Shown: positions 1-5,666 of the stretch, in pieces
Numbering within the stretch: position 1 is the stretch's first letter
How the letters are laid out: each line of letters opens with the position of its first letter
Source of the DNA: an uncultured Litoreibacter sp.
Lineage (GTDB): Bacteria; Pseudomonadota; Alphaproteobacteria; Rhodobacterales; Rhodobacteraceae
Assembly (NCBI GenBank): GCA_937928335.1
Contig: CALFWN010000327.1
Coordinates: 1-7,533, forward strand
Direction of reading: 5' to 3'
Length of the DNA: 7,533 nt
The notes under the pieces: model-generated
Told to the model about the DNA's origin: nothing
The model's database searches: none
The model's input: only the letters and a program-made list of their open reading frames with translations
Translations under genes and position numbers: made by a program

Positions 1-73
1 GGTCCAGCATCTCCCGGCGGCTGGTATGCGACAACGCGGCAAACACGCGGTCCATTTCAGAATCAGTAAACAT
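1..73 (-). CDS. ArsR-family HTH transcriptional regulator, N-terminal fragment (runs off left edge)
   Basis: Reading the minus strand from the ATG at 73 gives 24 open codons: MFTDSEMDRVFAALSHTSRR followed by EMLD. The segment MDRVFAALSH-TSRREML closely matches the first helix of ArsR/SmtB-type winged-helix repressors, which typically start with a phrase like VFKALSDPTRR-ILxLL. Members bind operator DNA as dimers and release it on metal binding or another signal; many non-metal members control a neighbouring SRPBCC or transporter gene. The sensing residues lie outside the window, so the ligand cannot be named. The start may be the ATG at 73 or the in-frame ATG at 55, which would begin MDRVFAALSH; neither has a good Shine-Dalgarno sequence. 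The gene is divergent from the carboxypeptidase gene, with about 300 bp between them. The family call rests on only 24 residues. Confidence 0.7.
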   Translation of the reverse strand, partial: MFTDSEMDRVFAALSHTSRREMLD

Positions 74-83
74 GTAATTACAT
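72..83. promoter_or_regulatory. Perfect 12-bp palindrome, candidate operator for the ArsR-type regulator
   Basis: ATGTAATTACAT reads identically on both strands and overlaps the ATG at 73 and the putative -10 region. On the minus strand a further ATGTAA copy lies immediately upstream (plus 86-91), giving the run ATGTAAATATGTAATTACAT. ArsR-family repressors usually bind AT-rich inverted repeats overlapping their own promoter, so autoregulation is the natural reading. The palindrome is seen directly; the binding role is inferred. Confidence 0.4.
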
Positions 84-108
84 ATTTACATAATGATCCC
101 TGAGTCAA
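79..108 (-). promoter_or_regulatory. Candidate promoter of the ArsR-type gene
   Basis: On the minus strand TTGACT (plus positions 103-108) matches five of six bases of the -35 consensus. Eighteen bases further on is TATGTA (plus 79-84), a weak -10 candidate; the 17-base spacing gives ATATGT instead. Initiation would then fall very near the ATG at 73, giving a leaderless or nearly leaderless transcript, or a short leader if translation starts at 55. The -35 box is good and the -10 box poor. Confidence 0.35.
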
Positions 109-323
109 GGCCTGTCTTCAACACGCGACCAGACACCGCCCCGCAACACCAATTGAGGCAATAATGCGGCAAGGCATGAGAACCTCAAGATGTAGCGGAA
201 CGCCCGTCACGCAACACTACATCTAGCAAAACTGGATGAAGAAAAACCCCGAACACATTGAAACTAAGGTATTTTCGAAAACCGTCCTTTATGCTACGGT
301 GCGGAAAGCGCTGAAAATCAGCT

Positions 324-356
324 AAAAAACAAAAGAAAGATGCAACGACATCTTTC
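324..356 (-). terminator. Candidate intrinsic terminator on the minus strand
   Basis: Read on the minus strand, GAAAGATG and CATCTTTC form a perfect 8-bp stem around a 6-base loop, followed at once by TTTTGTTTTTT. That is the form of a Rho-independent terminator, although the stem has only three G-C pairs. It would stop antisense transcripts leaving the carboxypeptidase gene before they reach the ArsR-type gene. On the plus strand the same hairpin would sit in the 5' leader of the carboxypeptidase mRNA, ending 21 bases before the GTG start. Confidence 0.35.
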
Positions 357-377
357 GAGGCAGAAACGGGCAGTCGA

Positions 378-1838
378 GTGTATCTACGACTTTTGGAATC
401 GGTCCGCAGGGGCCTGTGGGTTTCCCTATATGTAATGGCGTTTGCGCTGGTCGCGACACCGGGTTTGGCGGCGCCATATGCGGCGCTTGTGATGGATGCG
501 CGCACCGGCAAGGTGCTCCATGCGCGAAATGCCGACACAAGGCTTCATCCCGCTTCCCTGACCAAGATGATGACGCTCTATGTCGCCTTCGAGGCCATCC
601 GCCGGGGCGAAATCACCCTCGACACCAAGGTCAAGATCTCGCGCAAGGCCGCCGCCGAGGAACCCTCCAAACTGGGTCTCAAAGCAGGCCAGCGCATCGC
701 GCTGCGCTACCTGATCCGCGCCTCTGCCGTGAAATCCGCCAATGACGCCGCCACTGCAATTGGCGAGGCGATCTCGGGCTCGGAGGCCGCCTTCGCGCGG
801 CGCATGACCCGCACCGCCAAGGCGCTTGGCATGACCAAAACCACTTTCAAGAACGCCCACGGTCTGACCGAAAAAGGCCACATGTCCACTGCCCGCGACA
901 TGTCGATTCTGGGCCGCCACATGATCTACGACTACCCGCAATATTATAACCTGTTCTCGCGCCAGACGACCCATGCGGGCGTCACGCAGGTCCGCAACAC
1001 CAACCGTCGCTTCCTGCAAAACTATCGCGGCGCGGACGGCATCAAGACCGGCTACACCCGCGCGGCGGGCTTCAACCTTGTGGCCTCTGCCGAGAAGGGC
1101 AACGAGCGCATCATCGCCACCATGTTCGGCGGCAGTTCCACCGCAGCCCGCAACGCCCGCGTGGCCGAGCTGCTGGATATGGGGTTTGAGCGCGCGCCCT
1201 CAAGCGCTGCCCTGCGCAAACCCGCCCTGCCCGCCTATACCGGCGAGCCACAGATCAGCGACGCAACGCCCAAGGTGATCAAGGTCAAACCGACCGTCAC
1301 CGCCGTTGCCAAAAGCCATCGCCCCGCGATGCGCCCCGAAAAAGCCCCCTCCCCAGAGATGCTGCTGGCGTTGGTTGATGACGTGACCAAAAACGTGGCC
1401 ACCGCCATCGAGGAGGTCGCAGAAGAGGTCAAAGAGGACGCGCCGCAAGAAGAGGTGCAGGTCGCCCGCGCACCCGCCCGGTCGCTTGTCACCCCGATTG
1501 AACGCCCCGAGGGGCTGGTGCAGGCGACGCTGGAACCCGCACCCGAGACGCCGGAACCCGGCGCCCGCCAGATCATCACCCGCGCCTCCACCTCCGGCGG
1601 CCGTCACTGGGGCATCAGCCTGGGCTATCACGTCACCAAACATGACGCCGAACGCGTGTTGCTGCAAACCGCCCTGCAAGAGATCGAAACGCTGGACGAG
1701 GCCTTGCGCAAGGTGGCCAACAAGCCGCGCGGCTGGGAGGCCAATTTCGTGGGTCTCACCCAGGATCGCGCGCAACTGGCCTGCGCCCGGCTGTCATCGC
1801 GCGGCATCACCTGCGAAACACGCGGCCCGGCGGGCTAG
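378..1838 (+). CDS. D-alanyl-D-alanine carboxypeptidase (PBP5/DacF type, peptidase S11) with C-terminal SPOR domain
   Basis: This exported 486-residue serine peptidase removes the terminal D-alanine from peptidoglycan pentapeptides, limiting cross-linking. Residues 1-32 form a signal peptide (RLLESVRRGLW, a hydrophobic core, then GLAA). The catalytic domain spans about 33-275 and has all three penicillin-binding motifs: SLTK at 60-63 with nucleophile Ser60, SAN at 120-122 and KTG at 223-225. A Pro/Ala/Glu-rich linker (about 280-405) follows in place of a recognisable PBP5 C-terminal beta domain and amphipathic membrane anchor. Residues 408-482 resemble a SPOR domain, which binds glycan strands stripped of stem peptides at the septum; Cys469 and Cys479 may pair. 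The GTG at 378 is chosen because the in-frame ATG at 435 would cut the signal peptide to 13 residues without a basic region. TTG at 393 is also possible, and neither has a strong ribosome-binding site. It converges with the yej operon. The enzyme class is certain; which Dac paralogue it is cannot be told. Confidence 0.93.
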   Translation: MYLRLLESVRRGLWVSLYVMAFALVATPGLAAPYAALVMDARTGKVLHARNADTRLHPASLTKMMTLYVAFEAIRRGEITLDTKVKISRKAAAEEPSKLGLKAGQRIALRYLIRASAVKSANDAATAIGEAISGSEAAFARRMTRTAKALGMTKTTFKNAHGLTEKGHMSTARDMSILGRHMIYDYPQYYNLFSRQTTHAGVTQVRNTNRRFLQNYRGADGIKTGYTRAAGFNLVASAEKGNERIIATMFGGSSTAARNARVAELLDMGFERAPSSAALRKPALPAYTGEPQISDATPKVIKVKPTVTAVAKSHRPAMRPEKAPSPEMLLALVDDVTKNVATAIEEVAEEVKEDAPQEEVQVARAPARSLVTPIERPEGLVQATLEPAPETPEPGARQIITRASTSGGRHWGISLGYHVTKHDAERVLLQTALQEIETLDEALRKVANKPRGWEANFVGLTQDRAQLACARLSSRGITCETRGPAG

Positions 1839-1858
1839 TAGTAGGCTAAAGCCCTGCT
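1832..1858. other. Convergent gap with tandem stop codons and a weak dyad
   Basis: The carboxypeptidase frame ends in three consecutive in-frame TAG codons (1836-1844). GGGCT at 1832-1836 and AGCCC at 1850-1854 can pair across a 13-base loop. No T-run follows on either strand, so this is at best a weak bidirectional terminator between two genes whose stop codons are 20 bases apart. Confidence 0.2.
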
Positions 1859-3466
1859 CTAGCTTTCTTTCAGGTCCAGCGCGGCGGCCAGCAGGGTCTG
1901 GGTGTATTCCGTCTGCGGGTTGGTGAAGACCGCTTCGGCCTCGCCTGTCTCGACCACATCGCCCTGTTTCATGACGATCATCTTGTGGCTCAGCGCGCGC
2001 ACCACTTTCAGATCGTGGCTGATGAACAGATAGGCGAGCCCGTATTTCTTCTGCAGGTCGCGCAGCAGATCCACAATCTGCACCTGCACCGTCATATCCA
2101 GCGCGCTTGTCGGCTCGTCCAGCACCACCAGCTTGGGCCGCAGGATCATCGCCCGCGCAATCGCGATCCGTTGCCGCTGCCCACCGGAAAACTCATGCGG
2201 GTAGCGGTGCATCATCTCGGGCTCCAGCCCCACCTCTTTCATGATGTCCGAGACCATCTCGCGCGGGTTGCGCCCCGGCTCCGTGCCGTGGATCGTCAGC
2301 CCTTCGGCAATGATCTGCTCCACCGTCATGCGCGGACTGAGCGAGCCGAACGGGTCCTGAAACACGATCTGCATATCGGCCCGCAAGGGCCGCAGCGCCC
2401 GTGATTTCAGCCCCTGAATGTCACGCCCTTCCAGCAGGATCGGACCCGCGCTGGAAATCAGCCGCATCACCGCCAGCGCCAGCGTGGTCTTGCCCGAGCC
2501 AGATTCCCCCACGACGCCCAAAGTCTCCCCCGCGCGGACAGAAATCGTGGCTGCGTTCACCGCCTTCACATGGCCCACGGTGCGTTTCATCAGGCCCCGG
2601 TTGATCGGGAACCATATCCGCAGCGCATCCGTGGAGACGATCTCCGCCGCCCCTGCAGGCACCGGGTCGGGCATCCCCGTGGCCTCTGCGGCCAGCAGCT
2701 TCTGGGTGTAGGGATGTTGCGGGCTATCGAAAATCTCCGCCGTGCGGCCATGCTCCACGATCTGGCCATGCTGCATCACATAGACCCGGTCCGCGATCTT
2801 GCGCACCACGCCAAGGTCATGGGTGATGAAGAGAAGCCCCATATCCTCCGTCTTTTTCAGATCCGCCAGCAGGCTGAGGATCTGCGCCTGAATGGTCACA
2901 TCCAGCGCCGTTGTAGGCTCATCCGCGATCAGCAGCTCCGGCCCGTTGGCCAGCGCCATCGCGATCATCACCCGCTGCCGCTGCCCGCCCGATAATTGAT
3001 GCGGGTAGGACCCCAGCCGGCTTTCCGCGTCGCGGATGCCGACCTTCTCCAACAGCTCAATCACCCGCGCGCGCGCCGAGCCGCCCGACAGCCCCTGATG
3101 CAGGGTCAGGCTTTCGGTGATCTGCTTCTCCAGCGTATGCAGCGGGTTCAGTGAGGTCATCGGCTCCTGAAAAATAAAGCTGATATCATTACCGCGCACC
3201 GCCATTAGCTCGCGTTCCGTGGCGTTGGACAGCTCCGCGTCGCGGTACTGAACCGACCCGCCAATCGTGGCCGAGGCAGGCAGCAGCTGCACCGTGCTCA
3301 GGGCTGAAACCGACTTGCCCGAGCCCGACTCGCCCACCAGCGCAACCGTCTCCCCCTTGTCGACATGGAAGCTCACGCCCTTGACAGCCTGCGTCACCTC
3401 CCCGTCCTGCCGGAAGCTGACCGTCAGGTCCTTGACGTCCAGAAGCCGCGTCCCCGCATTGGTCAT
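1859..3466 (-). CDS. yejF: Peptide ABC transporter ATP-binding protein with two fused ATPase domains (YejF)
   Basis: This cytoplasmic ATPase powers the Yej importer. Its 535 residues hold two full ABC domains in tandem, so one polypeptide supplies both nucleotide-binding sites, as in enterobacterial YejF (about 530 residues). Domain 1 has Walker A GESGSGKS (45-52), Q-loop Gln100, signature LSGGQ (158-162), Walker B LLIADE (178-183) and switch His216. Domain 2 has Walker A GESGSGKT (320-327), Gln370, signature FSGGQ (426-430), Walker B LVVLDE (446-451) and His484. All catalytic residues are intact, so both sites should hydrolyse ATP. Each half ends with the [16 protein letters not shown] segment usual in the oligopeptide (OppD/OppF) group. 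The ATG overlaps the yejE stop as ATGA, implying translational coupling. It is the last gene of the operon and ends 20 bp from the convergent carboxypeptidase gene. Confidence 0.95.
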   Translation of the reverse strand: MTNAGTRLLDVKDLTVSFRQDGEVTQAVKGVSFHVDKGETVALVGESGSGKSVSALSTVQLLPASATIGGSVQYRDAELSNATERELMAVRGNDISFIFQEPMTSLNPLHTLEKQITESLTLHQGLSGGSARARVIELLEKVGIRDAESRLGSYPHQLSGGQRQRVMIAMALANGPELLIADEPTTALDVTIQAQILSLLADLKKTEDMGLLFITHDLGVVRKIADRVYVMQHGQIVEHGRTAEIFDSPQHPYTQKLLAAEATGMPDPVPAGAAEIVSTDALRIWFPINRGLMKRTVGHVKAVNAATISVRAGETLGVVGESGSGKTTLALAVMRLISSAGPILLEGRDIQGLKSRALRPLRADMQIVFQDPFGSLSPRMTVEQIIAEGLTIHGTEPGRNPREMVSDIMKEVGLEPEMMHRYPHEFSGGQRQRIAIARAMILRPKLVVLDEPTSALDMTVQVQIVDLLRDLQKKYGLAYLFISHDLKVVRALSHKMIVMKQGDVVETGEAEAVFTNPQTEYTQTLLAAALDLKES

Positions 3467-4569
3467 TGAAAGGTCTTTCTGGGGTCAAACGCGTCGCGCA
3501 CGCCTTCAAAGATGAAAACCAGCAGCGACAGCATGATCGCGAAGGTGAAAAACGCGGTAAAGGCCAGCCACGGCGCCTGTAGGTTCTGCTTGGCCTGCAA
3601 GGTCAGCTCCCCCAGCGACGGCGCCGAGGACGGCAGCCCGAAGCCCAGAAAATCCAGCGTCGCCAAAGCGCCGATGGTGCCGGTGACGATAAAGGGCAGG
3701 ATGGTCAGCGTGGCAACCATCGCGTTGGGCAGCATGTGGCGGAACATGATCGTGGCATTCGACACGCCCAGCGCCCGCGCCGCGCGCACATATTCAAAGT
3801 TCCGCGCCCGCAGGAATTCCGCGCGCACCACGCCCACCAGCGCAGGCCAGCCAAAGACAATCGACAAGATCACCAGCAGCCAGAAACTGCGCCCCAGAAT
3901 GGCGAACATGATGATGATCACATAAAGGCTCGGCACCGCGCTCCAGATCTCCAGAATGCGCTGAAAGATCAGGTCCACGCGCCCGCCGAAATACCCCTGC
4001 ACCGCGCCTGCCGCGACGCCGATGATGGTGGCGGCCACGGTGACCAGTAGGGTAAAGACAATCGACAGCCGGAAGCCGTAAATCACCCGCGCCAGCACGT
4101 CGCGGGCAGAGTTATCCGTGCCCAGCAAATGCGTGCTGTCAGGCGCCGAGGGCGCAGGCCCGTTAATGTCGTTGATCGTGTTGTAGCTGAACGGCAAGAG
4201 CGGGTTGATGATCCAGCCGGTCTGAATCGCCTCGCCCCCGATCTCGCCATCCGCCGCGTCCTCGATGGTCGCGTCCGGGTCGTCCCAGCAGTTCTCGCTG
4301 CCGCCCGAGATGATCAGGCATTGCACCTCGATATCGCGGTATTCGGCCTCCGTGCGGAAGTCGCCGCCAAAGGTGGTCTCCGGGTAGAATTTGGCAATCG
4401 GGCTGTAAAACGCGCCCTGGTATTTCACCAGCAAGGGTCGGTCATTGGCGATCAGCTCGGCAAACAGCGACAGCCCGAACAGCACCGCGAATATCCACAT
4501 CGAGTACCAGGCCCGGCGGTTGCGCTTGAAATTGGTCCAGCGGCGTTGATTGAGCGGCGACAACCTCAT
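3463..4569 (-). CDS. yejE: Peptide ABC transporter permease (YejE)
   Basis: This inner-membrane permease pairs with YejB to form the peptide channel. It is 368 residues long. A basic N-terminus (NQRRWTNFKRNRRAWYSMWI) leads into membrane segment 1 (about 22-40). A long periplasmic loop (about 41-165) follows, then further segments near 168-190, 212-240, 283-305 and 337-355. The EAA loop that contacts the ATPase is at about 259-282 (YVRAARALGVS, ending in HMLPN). The core sequences VVRAEFLRARNFEY, HMLPNAMVATLT and LDFLGFGLP are strongly YejE-like. The protein is roughly 25-30 residues longer than E. coli YejE as remembered. The excess lies in the periplasmic loop and includes an acidic stretch with Cys84 and Cys94. 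The ATG overlaps the yejB stop by 4 bp and the stop overlaps the yejF start by 4 bp. The ribosome-binding site is weak, which fits coupled translation. Confidence 0.94.
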   Translation of the reverse strand: MRLSPLNQRRWTNFKRNRRAWYSMWIFAVLFGLSLFAELIANDRPLLVKYQGAFYSPIAKFYPETTFGGDFRTEAEYRDIEVQCLIISGGSENCWDDPDATIEDAADGEIGGEAIQTGWIINPLLPFSYNTINDINGPAPSAPDSTHLLGTDNSARDVLARVIYGFRLSIVFTLLVTVAATIIGVAAGAVQGYFGGRVDLIFQRILEIWSAVPSLYVIIIMFAILGRSFWLLVILSIVFGWPALVGVVRAEFLRARNFEYVRAARALGVSNATIMFRHMLPNAMVATLTILPFIVTGTIGALATLDFLGFGLPSSAPSLGELTLQAKQNLQAPWLAFTAFFTFAIMLSLLVFIFEGVRDAFDPRKTFQ

Positions 4570-5651
4570 GTCTCGCGGCTTTCAAAGTCAATCCGCGGGT
4601 CGATAAACACATACATCAAATCCGACAGGATGCCGACAACCAGCCCGATCAGGCCAAAGAAATAAAGCGTGCCGAATACAATCGGGTAGTCCCGCGCCAC
4701 TGCCGCCTCGAACGTCAAACGCCCCAGCCCGTCCAGCGAGAACACCGTCTCGATGATCAGCGAGCCCGAGATGAAGACCCCCAGAAACACCGCCGGAAGC
4801 CCCGAGATGATGATCAGCATCGCGTTGCGGAACACATGCCCATACAGCACCTGCCGCTCGCTCAGCCCCTTGGCCTTGGCGGTGATCACATATTGCTTGG
4901 AGATCTCGTCCAGAAAGCTGTTCTTGGTCAAAAGCGTCATCGTGGCAAAGCCCGCGATGGTCACCGCCGTCACCGGCAGGATGATGTGCCACAGATAATC
5001 CAGCACCTTGCCGATCAGGCTCAGGCTCTCCCAATTGTCCGAGGTCAGCCCCCTGAGCGGGAAGATTTGCCAATAGGAGCCACCCGCAAACAGCACCAGC
5101 AGCAGGATGGCGAACAGGAAGCCGGGGATGGCATAGGCCACGATGATCACGCCCGAGGTCCAGGTGTCGAATTTCGACCCGTCTCTGATGGCCTTGCGGA
5201 TGCCCAGCGGGATCGAGATCAGATAGGTGATGATTGTCGACCACAGCCCCAGCGTGATCGACACGGGCAGCTTCTCGGCCACCAGCGACAGCACGCCTTC
5301 AGAGCGGAAATAGCTTTCGCCAAAATCAAACCGCAGGTAGTTCCACATCATCAGCAGGAAACGCTCCACGGGTGGCTTGTCGAAGCCAAACTCGCGCTCC
5401 AGCTCTTCGATGAATTCCCGCGGCAGGCCCTGCGCACCCTCGTAGCTGCTATTGCCCTCCTCGATCTGCAGATCGGGCTGCTCCACCCCGCCATTGATCG
5501 AGGTGAACGCGTCGCCGCCGCCTTCAAGATTGGCAAGGATCTGCTCCACCGGGCCGCCGGGCACGAATTGCGTCAGCGTAAAGTTCACCAGCATGATGCC
5601 GATCAGCGTCGGAATGACGAGCAATAGCCGTCGAAGGATATAGGCGCCCAC
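4566..5651 (-). CDS. yejB: Peptide ABC transporter permease (YejB)
   Basis: This is the second inner-membrane permease of the importer, with 361 residues, close to the E. coli YejB length. The N-terminus MGAYILRRLLLVIPTLIGIM is nearly diagnostic of YejB. Membrane segments lie near 9-29, 132-153, 167-189, 220-242, 279-300 and 325-347. A large periplasmic loop separates the first two and varies at about 40-75. The EAA loop is at about 252-277 (KQYVITAKAKGLSERQVLYG). The conserved LPVSITLGLWST and the C-terminal DPRIDFESRE support the call. The start is GTG at 5651, backed by GGAG seven bases upstream. The gene begins 15 bp after the yejA stop with no hairpin between them, so it is co-transcribed with yejA. 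Confidence 0.95.
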   Translation of the reverse strand: MGAYILRRLLLVIPTLIGIMLVNFTLTQFVPGGPVEQILANLEGGGDAFTSINGGVEQPDLQIEEGNSSYEGAQGLPREFIEELEREFGFDKPPVERFLLMMWNYLRFDFGESYFRSEGVLSLVAEKLPVSITLGLWSTIITYLISIPLGIRKAIRDGSKFDTWTSGVIIVAYAIPGFLFAILLLVLFAGGSYWQIFPLRGLTSDNWESLSLIGKVLDYLWHIILPVTAVTIAGFATMTLLTKNSFLDEISKQYVITAKAKGLSERQVLYGHVFRNAMLIIISGLPAVFLGVFISGSLIIETVFSLDGLGRLTFEAAVARDYPIVFGTLYFFGLIGLVVGILSDLMYVFIDPRIDFESRET

Positions 5652-5658
5652 GTTATGT

Positions 5659-5662
5659 CTCC
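5659..5662 (-). promoter_or_regulatory. Ribosome-binding site fixing the GTG start of yejB
   Basis: On the minus strand the yejA-yejB gap contains GGAG seven bases before the GTG at 5651. It is a clear Shine-Dalgarno sequence at good spacing and decides the non-ATG start. No transcription terminator fits in the 15-bp gap. Confidence 0.7.
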
Positions 5663-5666
5663 AGAC

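Larger units (their letters stand above)
74..377. other. Intergenic leader between the divergent ArsR-type and carboxypeptidase genes
   Basis: This stretch holds no gene that can be supported. It is visibly more AT-rich than the flanking genes and contains several perfect dyads: AGATGTAG/CTACATCT (188-195 and 217-224), the 10-bp palindrome TTTTCGAAAA (272-281), GCTGA-AAA-TCAGC (310-322) and GAAAGATG/CATCTTTC (335-342 and 349-356). A TTGAAA at 258-263 could be a -35 box for the rightward gene, but no -10 element sits at a normal distance; TATGCT at 290-295 is 26 bases downstream. Three very short rightward reading frames lie here (164-226, 236-325, 340-435). The minus-strand frame of 117 codons that crosses this region runs antisense into the carboxypeptidase gene and has no coding character. 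Confidence 0.6.

Noticed and set aside
153..188. Inverted repeat TTGAGG/CCTCAA
   Set aside because: It has only 6 bp around a 24-base loop, with no T-run and no extension of the stem; expected by chance.
258..295. Sigma70-type promoter for the carboxypeptidase (TTGAAA at 258, TATGCT at 290)
   Set aside because: The spacing of 26 bases is far outside the normal 16-18, and no better -10 or -35 partner was found.
185..538. 117-codon minus-strand frame spanning the leader and the start of the carboxypeptidase gene
   Set aside because: It overlaps the signal-peptide and catalytic-motif coding region antisense, has no recognisable domain, and contains the candidate minus-strand terminator.
426..1019. 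197-codon minus-strand frame inside the carboxypeptidase gene
   Set aside because: It is antisense to the catalytic domain and has shadow composition (Gly/Arg/His rich).
1200..1775. 191-codon minus-strand frame opposite the linker and SPOR region
   Set aside because: Its Gly-rich repetitiveness simply mirrors the Pro/Ala-rich linker on the coding strand.
1832..1858. Strong bidirectional terminator between the convergent genes
   Set aside because: The stem is 5 bp with a 13-base loop and no T-tract on either strand, so it is listed only as a weak dyad.
4836..5627. 263-codon plus-strand frame opposite yejB
   Set aside because: It is antisense to yejB, with a His/Gln/Arg-rich composition typical of a shadow frame and no domain or signal.
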